From contig NZ_LECR01000008.1 of the NCBI RefSeq assembly GCF_001602625.1, positions 42,505 to 52,002 of the forward strand: a DNA stretch of 9,498 nucleotides, given 5' to 3'. A program made the translations under genes and the position numbers. The notes beneath the pieces were generated by a model. That model made no database searches. It had not been told where the DNA came from and was given only the letters and a program-made list of their open reading frames with translations. The stretch comes from Sodalis-like endosymbiont of Proechinophthirus fluctus. GTDB taxonomy: Bacteria > Pseudomonadota > Gammaproteobacteria > Enterobacterales > Enterobacteriaceae. Of this stretch, positions 1-6,915 are shown in pieces; positions within the stretch are counted from its first letter, which is position 1; the number at the start of each line of letters is the position of its first letter.

Positions 1-1453
1 TGCCCAATTGCTGGCTTGGATCCCGCAAGGCAGACGCGATAAAGAGTTCGTAGGTCGCCGGATAATCACACTGCACGCGGATGATATGCGGCGCGGTCTG
101 GCCAGGGATCAGACCGCACTTCCCTTTTTCCAGTCGCGAATTTCGCCGCTTTGGACCAGTTCCGCCGGAGTATCATACTGGATAGGCTGCAGCATGACAT
201 TGGTTTCACGACCGAGATGGTCGACGCAGCCATAAGCATTTTGATGAGCGCGCGGTAGCTCATATCCATGTGATACCAGCAGTTAATGCCCGCGCCGAGG
301 ATAATCATCGCCAGGCTATGGGTTTTGTAGCCGCTGTGGCGCCAAACTCACAGGAGATTTGCGCAATCTGCTCACTAGAGACGCCGCAAATCTACTACTC
401 GCCCCATGCAAGTGAATACGTGTGTATCTTATGATAGCCGCGCGCAGTTATCGTTATCAAGACCGCGATCGACGCCGTCTAGGGTGAGATTATAAGCCGT
501 GGCGACTGGCACTCGGGAAGCTGGAAGCTTCAGTCAGCCACAGAAATTTTACCTGCAGTTTATACACCAGGATGGTGTCATGCTTCACATGACGAAAATA
601 ATGCGGATTCTCCAGCCCTAAAAATACGCAAAGATTACACATCCATCTCGCTGCTCAAGTAGGTTAGCAGCTACTGGTCGCTAAGTTTAGCGATTTCCGC
701 ATAATCAGGCGTAACCGCGACGGTTTTGTGCATTTGTAACACACCTCAAGTAAAAAATGCGTGTTTGGCGTACGTGTTTGCGGTACGTTCGGACCCACAG
801 ACGATGATATAGCTCTGGCATTGTACCAGTCGGCGGATTCCGACACATCGGTCTGTTCACCCCAGGTCATTGGAGATGCGGGGCTGGGGGTACACAATAC
901 TAGTCGTAGAAGCTCAAACAGGTTCCAATAAGCAGCCACAGATAGCGCGTCTGCGCAGCGTAAGACACTATCGACATAGCGGGGATGGGCGAAAACCCCA
1001 CCATTCGATCTGACCAGACATTTTTAATCGCCCAAATATTAGCCACGGCAACAAACCAGGATTAATCTCCTGCCAGCTTGGCGCACGGATAAATCCGCCA
1101 TGCCCACGCTGCATTTTATATTGCTGACATTTTTACTTATCGGCTACGATTGACAGCCAGGCCGCTACCGGACGTAGTGCTGACACCGCGCGGCTCGCGC
1201 TTTGTCATGGTATGTGGATAGTCCGTTTGCCGCGTTTCCTACGTCACCAAGCTGTTTTTGGCATAGATCTTCTAGCCACAGGAGAGCCGGTACGGTTAAC
1301 ACCGTAGGTAAAACGCGTAATGTTGCCATATTGCCAACGTTAGCGATAACTGTCTTCCCAGTCACGATTAGTATGGCACACCTGCCCATGCCCCTCAGAA
1401 AAAGTTTCCTTTTTCTGTTTGAAATAGCGAAAGCGGTTGAGGATTTTACTCAT
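1..1453 (-). pseudogene. narG: narG pseudogene, respiratory nitrate reductase alpha subunit (5' part, continues off the left edge)
   Basis: NarG is the Mo-bisMGD catalytic subunit of the cytoplasm-facing membrane nitrate reductase NarGHI. Reading right to left, the start MSKILNRFRYFKQKKETF is nearly identical to E. coli NarG. Further matches are NRDWEDSYR, SWQEIN, GFSPIPAMSIVSY, GTCLSFYD, TWGEQTDVSESADWYN, NVPQTRTPNTHF, KTVAVTPDYAEIAKL, ICGVSSEQIAQI, GAGINCWYHMDMSYRAL, DWKKG and DYPATYELF. Against E. coli NarG (1247 residues) there are three internal deletions: about 40 residues after EPRG (near 1170-1195), about 125 residues near 650-678, and about 275 residues near 230. Stops include TAA at 1340-1342 (Gln) and TAG at 900-902 (Trp in FYDWYC). 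The FS0 cluster ligands His49 and Cys53 read Tyr and Arg, the Cys92 region is deleted, and the codon after YC that should give the Mo ligand Asp222 reads Val. NarZ is an equally possible paralogue. The residue counts rely on recalled E. coli NarG. Confidence 0.93.
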
Positions 1454-1460
1454 GGCGCTT

Positions 1461-1465
1461 CTCCA
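1461..1465 (-). promoter_or_regulatory. narG ribosome binding site
   Basis: On the minus strand TGGAG lies 7 nt before the ATG at 1453-1451, where the NarG N-terminus begins. Spacing and match to Shine-Dalgarno support this start for the ancestral narG. Confidence 0.6.
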
Positions 1466-1829
1466 GTAAGGGCGCAAGCCCTATCAGATGACTTTTTTGC
1501 CAAGAAGAATAATGTTTCGCTGACAGCTTAATTATCTTTAGAAATTAATAACGAACACCTGATATCGGCAACAGGAAAATCCTCTCAGCCGCAATCTTCT
1601 AACCCTCGATGAATAACTAGTCGCTTCAGGGTTTTGCAAAAAATCCCTTTGTGGCACCCGGCGTCAAGCCTTGCCGTTTTCAGCGAAGCCAGGTCAGTCT
1701 GAGAAAATAAGGCTATAGCGACAAATACCGAGTGCATTATCGACGGTATTTTATTTGGCGCCGTGATTTTAGCCATTAATAATGGCATAGGCAGTATCAA
1801 TTGTTATCGCCTATAACTTCGCCGAGATC

Positions 1830-1845
1830 TGTGATTATAATCACC
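1830..1845. promoter_or_regulatory. CRP/FNR-type dyad
   Basis: The sequence contains TGTGA-TTATAA-TCACC, matching the CRP consensus TGTGA-N6-TCACA at 9 of 10 positions. The same dyad (GTGATTATAATCAC, 1831-1844) also fits FNR (TTGAT-N4-ATCAA) except for the outermost base on each side. It lies about 380 bp upstream of narG, too far for a classical narG activator site. It may have belonged to a lost neighbour such as narK, which is inference. Chance occurrence in AT-rich DNA is possible. Confidence 0.35.
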
Positions 1846-2351
1846 TTATCGTGATACAGCATGACTACCATATTCATAAATGAATGAAGTGAATAAAATA
1901 AAATAAGTCGCATGAAAACAGTAGGATAATTAATATTCCTGTAAAGTTGAAATAATATACTGGCGTATAAACCAACTACTAAACCCTATAAGAAACGTCC
2001 TACTAGTAACTCCGATAATAAATCCTTATCCATCTCATGGATACTCGATAAGATTATATTTTTACGCTATAAAATGAGAGCGTTTGCAGCGGATATTTTC
2101 TTATATAGAAAATTTTCATCCGACTATTTTCTTCTCATGAAGTTGGCTTGTTAATGATGATGACACGACATAGCAAGAATCATTCATGAGAGTGAAATAA
2201 TCTCGATATTAAATCGAAAAATTCCTAACACTATTAATCCCGTATATGATAACATTAAAAAGTTTTATTGCATGATACATGTCAAATTCAACGAACTTTA
2301 TTTATATAAAATATAAAAGGAAATATGATAGAAATATATATTACAAATTAA

Positions 2352-2650
2352 TTCTAATGATACCAGCAACCTTCAGCCTGTTTCTGGCGACTTACATTAC
2401 CAAACGGCACGGATCGCGCGCTCACTCAGCAGACAGGCAAAACGGCATTTAAGCCACGAGAAAGATACCTCTACCAGATCTAGGTGCCCCGGACATTACT
2501 CACGTTCTCCACCGCACGTCTACGAATGGCCGCTCTCGCAGTAGGAGTGTTCCCCCTCAGAGCATGCCCGTTGAGCTTGAAAGCCCGAGAAAGAGCCTGA
2601 GGACTATCTATGCAGAGTGTGGATGATCCGGCACGCGGGGATCTGACGGC
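2352..2650. other. GC-richer patch with no recognised gene
   Basis: Base composition changes abruptly at about 2350, from very AT-rich DNA to sequence resembling the narG and dpp regions, and falls back after about 2650. This suggests remains of an ancestral backbone gene. On the plus strand ATG at about 2356 opens a 31-codon frame beginning MIPATFSLFLATYITKRHG, which has a possible hydrophobic segment. A short plus frame near 2610 reads MQSVDDPARGDLTACDP. On the minus strand a stretch reads SPQALSRAFKLNGHALRG. None of these can be assigned to a family from memory, and no frame stays open over the patch. It is probably a gene decayed beyond recognition by eye. Confidence 0.4.
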
Positions 2651-2738
2651 TTGTGATCCCTTATTTTATCGCTAGTTAAGATATAATTATTCTTTTCACT
2701 CATTCACAACGCACTATTTAGCAACGTAATTGAGCATT

Positions 2739-2767
2739 ATACGATTCCGCTGCCAGCGGAATCGTAT
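2739..2767. terminator. Perfect 13-bp hairpin, possible terminator
   Basis: Arms ATACGATTCCGCT (2739-2751) and AGCGGAATCGTAT (2755-2767) pair perfectly around the loop GCC. The shape fits an intrinsic terminator, but neither strand has a clear U-run after the stem. It might be a decayed terminator of a lost gene on either side, or a protein-binding dyad. Confidence 0.4.
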
Positions 2768-3169
2768 TACAGGCCATTGCCACTAGTATGAAACAGCCCT
2801 GCCTCTAATGGATTCATCTATCAAGCGAAGCCATCCGCCAAAGCGTGGAAACGTTGGCTTGCGGTGTGAAACATCGACTATCATCTCATCACGCTAATAG
2901 CAGCATCCGATTTGTTTTGTTTACAAACCAGATAAGAATTCAGTTTCCTTATCTCAAGGTCATAGCGCTGAAGTACCCTTTTGACAAGCGCTTGCTTACG
3001 CCATGAGATAAACTCGATTAGCTGTTATTCTCAGAGCCCACAGCAAAATTCATTATATTGACAACAACGTATTCGGATTGATGAATCCAATTTAGCGCAG
3101 ACCTTTCACAAATGTCGCAACCCGTGATATTCGCTCTCGGCGATAACAAGCATTGTAATATACATATCA

Positions 3170-3190
3170 TACTTATTAGAGTAATAAGTA
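3170..3190. repeat. Palindrome A (9-bp arms, GAG centre)
   Basis: The sequence reads TACTTATTA-GAG-TAATAAGTA. Its half-site resembles that of the palindrome at 3213-3230. Operator function is an inference from the symmetry and the pairing of the two sites. Confidence 0.6.
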
Positions 3191-3212
3191 AACGACACTG
3201 TAAGTTACAGCA

Positions 3213-3230
3213 TACTAATTATAATTAGTA
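3213..3230. repeat. Palindrome B (perfect 18 bp)
   Basis: TACTAATTATAATTAGTA is its own reverse complement. Its half-site TACTAATTA differs by one base from TACTTATTA of palindrome A. The two centres are about 41.5 bp apart, close to four helical turns, so both would face the same side of the DNA. Confidence 0.6.
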
Positions 3231-3306
3231 AATCATTCAATATGTACTTGACAAAAACAAATATTGAACATGATAAAAATAATATATGGACAATATCTCA
3301 AAAATA

Positions 3307-4023
3307 TTACGTGTTAATAGCATCTATGACGATGATTCTAGGATGTAGAAAAGACTCCGGGATGTAATAATCAAAGCTTAAATCCTTGAAAAACTCTTTG
3401 AATTGTTGAATATTATGAACATTTGCCCTTTGATAAAGGCCGCAAAACCTGTTTTCTACTGTGCAGTGCGAAATTCCCAAACGTATCGCTATTTCCTTGC
3501 CGATAAGTCATTGATAAGAAAAGAAGATAATTTCAAGCTCTTTCTCCGTAAAAGTATTATCTGATAGATGCGTTATCAGTTTAACCGGCGATTCACCTCA
3601 CCGTTAATATAATTCATAGCTGAGAAAAAAGCAAGGGCTTGGGCTTCAGAAAAGGTACCAACAACATTGCCATGTTTATCAAAGAAAGTTTGATATAAAA
3701 ACATAAGGATGGATACAGTTTTCTCTGCCGAACGCCGATGTGACAACTAACGATAGCGAAATGCTCTTTTCCATCACCATGTTATCATAATATATAAACT
3801 CATCCTAAAAAAATTTATCCAGTGAGGGACTTGTAAGAGTAATTTTCCTTCCATACTAAAGGATGCATGAAAATCTAGTAGTGTAAACATCGCTCGCTGG
3901 ATTAATATAAACATACCTAGCTTCTTTATCGCGAATAAAACAAGCATCATCTTGATTTTCATAGATATAAATAAACTTCCTAGAGATACTTTCCCTTTTG
4001 AAGTGGATACATTTACTACTCAT
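3307..4023 (-). pseudogene. PAS-LuxR type transcriptional regulator pseudogene (copy A)
   Basis: The family has an N-terminal PAS-type sensor and a C-terminal LuxR (GerE-like) helix-turn-helix; it is abundant as orphan 'LuxR solos' in insect-associated Enterobacterales such as Photorhabdus. The PAS part reads DDACFIRDKEARYVYINPAS, then DEFIYYDNMVMEKS, SAFGREN and YQTFFDKHGNVVGTF. The HTH part reads FTEKELEIIFFS, then LIGKEIAIRLGISHCTVENR, GLYQRANVHNIQQFKEF and a tail DYYIPESFLHPR. The ATG at 4023 has AAGGGT 8 nt upstream. Damage is TAG at 3856-3858, TAG at 3805-3807 and TGA at 3508-3510, all in the starting frame, plus one frameshift before YQTFF (about 3690) and a compensating one after NRRL (about 3590). 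Start to stop is exactly 239 codons, the usual family length. Ligand and targets are unknown. Confidence 0.85.
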
Positions 4024-4031
4024 TAAACATC

Positions 4032-4037
4032 ACCCTT
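4032..4037 (-). promoter_or_regulatory. Ribosome binding site of regulator copy A
   Basis: On the minus strand AAGGGT lies 8 nt before the ATG at 4023-4021. A nearer ATG at 4030-4028 is out of frame and stops after four codons, so this site decides the start. Confidence 0.55.
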
Positions 4038-4292
4038 GAGAATTAACATACTATTTAAGTAGTGATCAGTATTGACGACAGTAGGATAAAATTACATCAT
4101 TGAATTTACCTTATTGACATAGCGATTTTGGCATGCTAGCAGGTCAAACTTACCTAGGTGGATCATTTATATTCCATAATCTATCAAGAAGCATTCTTGT
4201 TGGCAAATTTAATAACTAAACCAAAGTTACTCGAAACTTGTTACCTATAAATGCAATCATCGTCATCCTTATTCTTCATGCGGATAACTTCG

Positions 4293-4324
4293 CACTTCAC
4301 TGTATGTTTACATACAGTGAAGTG
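4293..4324. repeat. Perfect 14-bp inverted repeat downstream of the permease
   Basis: Arms CACTTCACTGTATG (4293-4306) and CATACAGTGAAGTG (4311-4324) flank the loop TTTA. It sits 61 nt after the permease stop, where a terminator would be expected, but neither strand has a U-run following the stem. The inner part CTGTATGTTTACATACAG resembles LexA and lux boxes, although its CTGT/ACAG half-sites are 10 nt apart instead of 8. It is either a decayed terminator or an operator dyad. Confidence 0.75.
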
Positions 4325-4384
4325 TATTAAAATTATAGTTTTATAATATTTTATTATTAAATTTTAGCCTGATTTTCTCTAGGA

Positions 4385-5638
4385 TCAAGATAATAGAGCA
4401 AAGTTATTTCTCATAGAAGATTTTATTTTCATCAATAACTAATAACCTATGCCTGCTGCAAAAATAGAATTCACAGAAGGAATTATGTATTGGAGATACA
4501 TGCCAGACGTACTGTCTAAAGCGCAGGATATAATGGCGATTACATTAGTGAATAGAATTGACGCGTCATTAGGTAGCTTGCAAATTTTACGTGATATCTC
4601 TAGATGATATCGGCTAGTACGTAAGAATATAATAGTCAACCAGAATTACCCTGCGATGGGAGGAAAAATTAAACCAAGCGCTATCAAAAAGTGGATGAAA
4701 GCATCATAAAATTTATGATAATTAAAATAATATGCCTAGTAACCATATCAGCAATTTTATTTCTGTATAATTGAACTTCTTACCGGTCAGCATCTCAATA
4801 AATCCAATAATATTATTAGATACGGAATATAAATTATTATCATTAACCTTAATAGCGGACAATATAAACGTAAGTACGCCAATCTAACCCACTGTATGAA
4901 TCATGATCTCTACAACATTCGATGTACCTAACGCATGAGTGACTAAAATATCTATCCCATTAATAATAAAATCAAAGATAATTACTGAGTACGTAATCAT
5001 CCATAATACGTGTTTTTGGTTCTTGCAATATCTGCTTGTGTCAGGTGTGATTAAGGATCCTACGATAAACATACCAGTAACTATTATCAAACCCTTCCTA
5101 TCGAGATAGTCTCACCCAAGGGAGAGGAAGAATAAAATCTGTCGATATTATATTTCACAATTTCGTCGTAATACACATAAAATGTCACTGAAAAAAAATC
5201 TTAACCACGATCTTTACCGTTATGCTTAAGTGCGTTAAAACTAAAAGCTACCAGCAATGAAAACACTACCCAGCTTATTTCTGATCACTAGAAATAATTG
5301 ATATGATTTCCTATCACGGTGAGAAAGCTTTAGGAAATCAGCGCTATGTTTACGCCAAACCAGTATAATATGATGATTGAAATATCAAGTCTGATAAACA
5401 TAGATCATGACTTCATAAAGTCGTATCATCGGGATAACACACTGGTGGAAAGATCTTCTTTCATACCGGCACGTCCTAAACTAAAAATGACAAAGACTAA
5501 TATGATACTACCTAAAGACGTCGCCAAAATAGCCTGAAAAAATGTCATACTATGACCTAATATAGTACCCAGCATGCATTGTGCTAGTGACGTTATCATA
5601 CCTATAAGAACAATAGTCACATTAAATAAAACAACTAT
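4385..5638 (-). pseudogene. NCS1-family cytosine/purine permease pseudogene (CodB-like)
   Basis: NCS1 (nucleobase:cation symport-1) permeases import cytosine, purines or allantoin through about 12 membrane helices. From the N-terminal side the remnant reads IGMITSLAQCMLGTILGHSM, FFQAILATSLGSIILVFV, GRAGMKEDLSTSVLSR, a helix with YWFGVN (the WFG motif of helix 3), SSSPLGETIS, FIVGSLITPDTSRYCKN, ILVTHALGTSNVVEIM, IGVLTFILSAIKVNDNNLY (the ND-x-NLY motif seen in CodB), IEMLTGKKFNY, FYDAFIHFLIALG and YIIPSVNSIFAAGIGY. Stops include TAG at 4884-4886 and TAG at 4439-4441, each where Trp is expected, plus several frameshifts. About 418 codons remain, near full family length, so decay is mainly by small lesions. 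The first 20-30 residues are not readable, so the right boundary is approximate. Substrate cannot be told. It is not flanked by a recognisable deaminase gene. Confidence 0.85.
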
Positions 5639-5985
5639 TTATTTTATTTTTATTCTATTGATAGCATAGAAATTTTGTTTATTTTATTCCATGAAATAAT
5701 CTATTTTTTTATTTCATATTCATTTTACAAGAGAAAATATATATAATTGTGATGTTCTGAACTTGACAATCCATTGCTGACATAAATACTATTTTGCTAA
5801 TATTTAAACATATTTGCCAATATTATCAAACCGATTCTATCGATAACTATTTCGATAAATATTTTCGATATTTTTATAGGTAATTATTTTATAATATTTA
5901 CTATTCATAACTTTTCTCAGTTAGCTTCACGAGGAAATTAATATCATAAAAATATTTAAAATAATTTTAAATTTTACTTAAAATC
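5639..5985. other. AT-rich divergent intergenic region
   Basis: Extremely AT-rich DNA lies between the minus-strand permease and the plus-strand regulator copy B, so it should have held both promoters. TTGACA occurs at 5764-5769 on the plus strand, without a clean -10 at normal spacing. GAGGA at 5931-5935, followed 10 nt later by ATA, may be the ribosome site of copy B with a mutated start codon. No gene is seen. Confidence 0.4.
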
Positions 5986-6632
5986 ACCTAAGTAGTTTGT
6001 ATAATTCATCAAAAAAAGCTCAGAACATTGGTTAATTAAAAACAATGAGAAAAAATACGTAGTCGTAAAAGATTCTGATACTAAGTTCTTTAGATTTCCT
6101 AAGAAATTTAATGTGGAAGGACGGGCGGATAAAGAAGTCTCTACTGACATATGGCAATAACTTTAGCCAGAATTTATCGCCAGCGACGAAAAGTTTATCA
6201 AATAAAATAGAAAATAATTTCCATAGTTATTCATCATTATGGTAAAGGAAACACCACTAAGCTTGTATCACACTATGCTGAAAGAGCACCACTTTATAAT
6301 GATGATAATAAACTCATTGGTATCGTTTATGGAAGGAAACTTGATGTACATGAATTATTATATTATATGAATCTACTTAATAAAAATATCATTCAAATAG
6401 ATATTGAAAATGAACTTTTCACTAAAAGTGAGCTTGAAATTATTTTTTGGGAGCAACGGAGGCTAATCGCCAAAGAAATTGCTAAAAGATGATTGAAGTG
6501 CATCTTATGAATATTTACAATAAAGCCGGCGTTCACAGTCTCATTCAGCTTGTTGAATATTATCGGCATACTGACCTTGATAAATATATACTTATGGATT
6601 TTATCCGCAAAGGAATGCAATTGATTGACTAG
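5986..6632 (+). pseudogene. PAS-LuxR type transcriptional regulator pseudogene (copy B)
   Basis: Same family as copy A, on the opposite strand. The PAS part reads FIKKSSEHWLIKN, then KKFNVEGRADKEVSTDI, PEFIASDEKFIK, YGKGN, YAERAPLYNDDNKLIGIVYG and RKLDVHELLYYMN. The LuxR part reads NELFTKSELEIIFWEQRRL, IAKEIAKR, then after a break IYNKAGVHSLIQLVEYY and a tail DKYILMDFIRKGMQLID ending in TAG at 6630-6632. There are in-frame stops near 6003 and in the PAS part (after DIW, 6156-6165), a frameshift near 6200, and a deletion of about 19 nt at 6489-6492. That deletion removes the expected recognition-helix residues (family pattern L-x-x-S-x-R-T) and shifts frame. The true start is lost, so the left boundary is approximate. 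Together with copy A it brackets the permease pseudogene. Confidence 0.82.
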
Positions 6633-6655
6633 CCATACACTTAGACGTTAATGAT

Positions 6656-6860
6656 TTATATGCTTTGAATTTTTGTCTGCATTTTATAGGGATGAAGTTC
6701 ACCTTTTGGGAACATGCCTTTTATTCCTACGTCAATAATCGGACAGCCGACTTTTAACCGACCATTAATAATAGGCGCCGTTGAATCCTAGCCGTTTAAT
6801 AGCGAAACGACGGATTATCTCGGGTCGTTCTGGCCCTGACAAAAACCAGCGATTGTTCAT
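6656..6860 (-). pseudogene. Unrecognised coding remnant downstream of dppF
   Basis: From ATG at 6860-6858 the minus strand reads MNNRWFLSGPERPEIIRR, then FAIKRLGFNG. One frame over it continues as APIINGRLKVGCPIIDVG and IKGMFPKGELHPYKMQTK, ending at TAA 6658-6656. The two halves join through one frameshift and look protein-like, but I do not recognise the family and will not assign a function. It follows the dppF remnant on the same strand with a hairpin between them. It may be only a fragment of a longer gene. Confidence 0.35.
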
Positions 6861-6886
6861 CTAATGGAGGGACGCTTGGAGGTATT

Positions 6887-6907
6887 TCTGGGGACACTGT
6901 CCCCAGA
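6887..6907 (-). terminator. GC-rich hairpin just after the dppF stop
   Basis: Arms TCTGGGGAC (6887-6895) and GTCCCCAGA (6899-6907) pair perfectly around a 3-nt loop. The stem begins 8 nt past the dppF remnant stop (6918-6916), a natural place for the dpp operon terminator or a REP-like 3' stabiliser. No U-run follows on the minus strand, so terminator function is uncertain. Confidence 0.45.
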
Positions 6908-6915
6908 GTCGGTAG

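Larger units (their letters stand above)
1454..2351. other. Region without recognisable gene, upstream of narG
   Basis: In E. coli narK lies upstream of narG in the same direction, but I could not align any frame here to NarK, NarX or NarL. A minus-strand frame at 1585-1800 is open for 71 codons, but its translation matches no family I recognise and adjacent frames read no better. From about 1850 the sequence becomes strongly AT-rich and full of stops in all frames. At the right end AAAGGA (2316-2321) stands 3 nt before an ATG at 2325-2327, which opens an 8-codon frame ending in TAA at 2349-2351. This may be the stump of a lost gene, but the spacing is short. I see no RNA gene. Confidence 0.5.
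2651..3306. other. Intergenic or decayed region with palindromes
   Basis: No frame longer than a few dozen codons and no recognisable protein stretch is seen on either strand. The region holds a strong hairpin at 2739-2767, a short inverted repeat AGATAAG/CTTATCT around 2930-2956, and two similar AT-rich palindromes at 3170-3190 and 3213-3230. It lies downstream of the minus-strand regulator pseudogene that ends at 3307. Confidence 0.5.
4024..4384. other. Intergenic region between permease and regulator copy A
   Basis: No coding frame is supported on either strand. This stretch would have carried the copy A promoter and the 3' end signals of the permease. I see no convincing -35/-10 pair. 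The only strong structure is the 14-bp hairpin at 4293-4324. Confidence 0.5.

Noticed and set aside
1202..1531. Plus-strand open frame of 109 codons
   Set aside because: It is the shadow of the narG 5' end, whose minus-strand translation matches NarG closely, including its start.
1585..1800. Minus-strand 71-codon frame as a narK remnant
   Set aside because: Position would fit, but no stretch of the translation aligns with NarK in any frame.
3248..3277. Sigma70-like TTGACA with GATAAA 18 nt downstream on the plus strand
   Set aside because: The -10 is weak and no plus-strand gene follows; such matches are common in AT-rich DNA.
1918..4089. 12-nt direct repeat ACAGTAGGATAA at 1918-1929 and 4078-4089, considered as an attachment-site or duplication signal
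   Set aside because: A 12-nt match is expected by chance in about 9.5 kb, more so in AT-rich DNA, and no integrase or boundary supports it.
4299..4316. LexA (SOS) or lux box in the hairpin at 4293-4324
   Set aside because: The CTGT and ACAG half-sites are separated by 10 nt instead of the 8 of both consensus boxes, so neither assignment holds as it stands.
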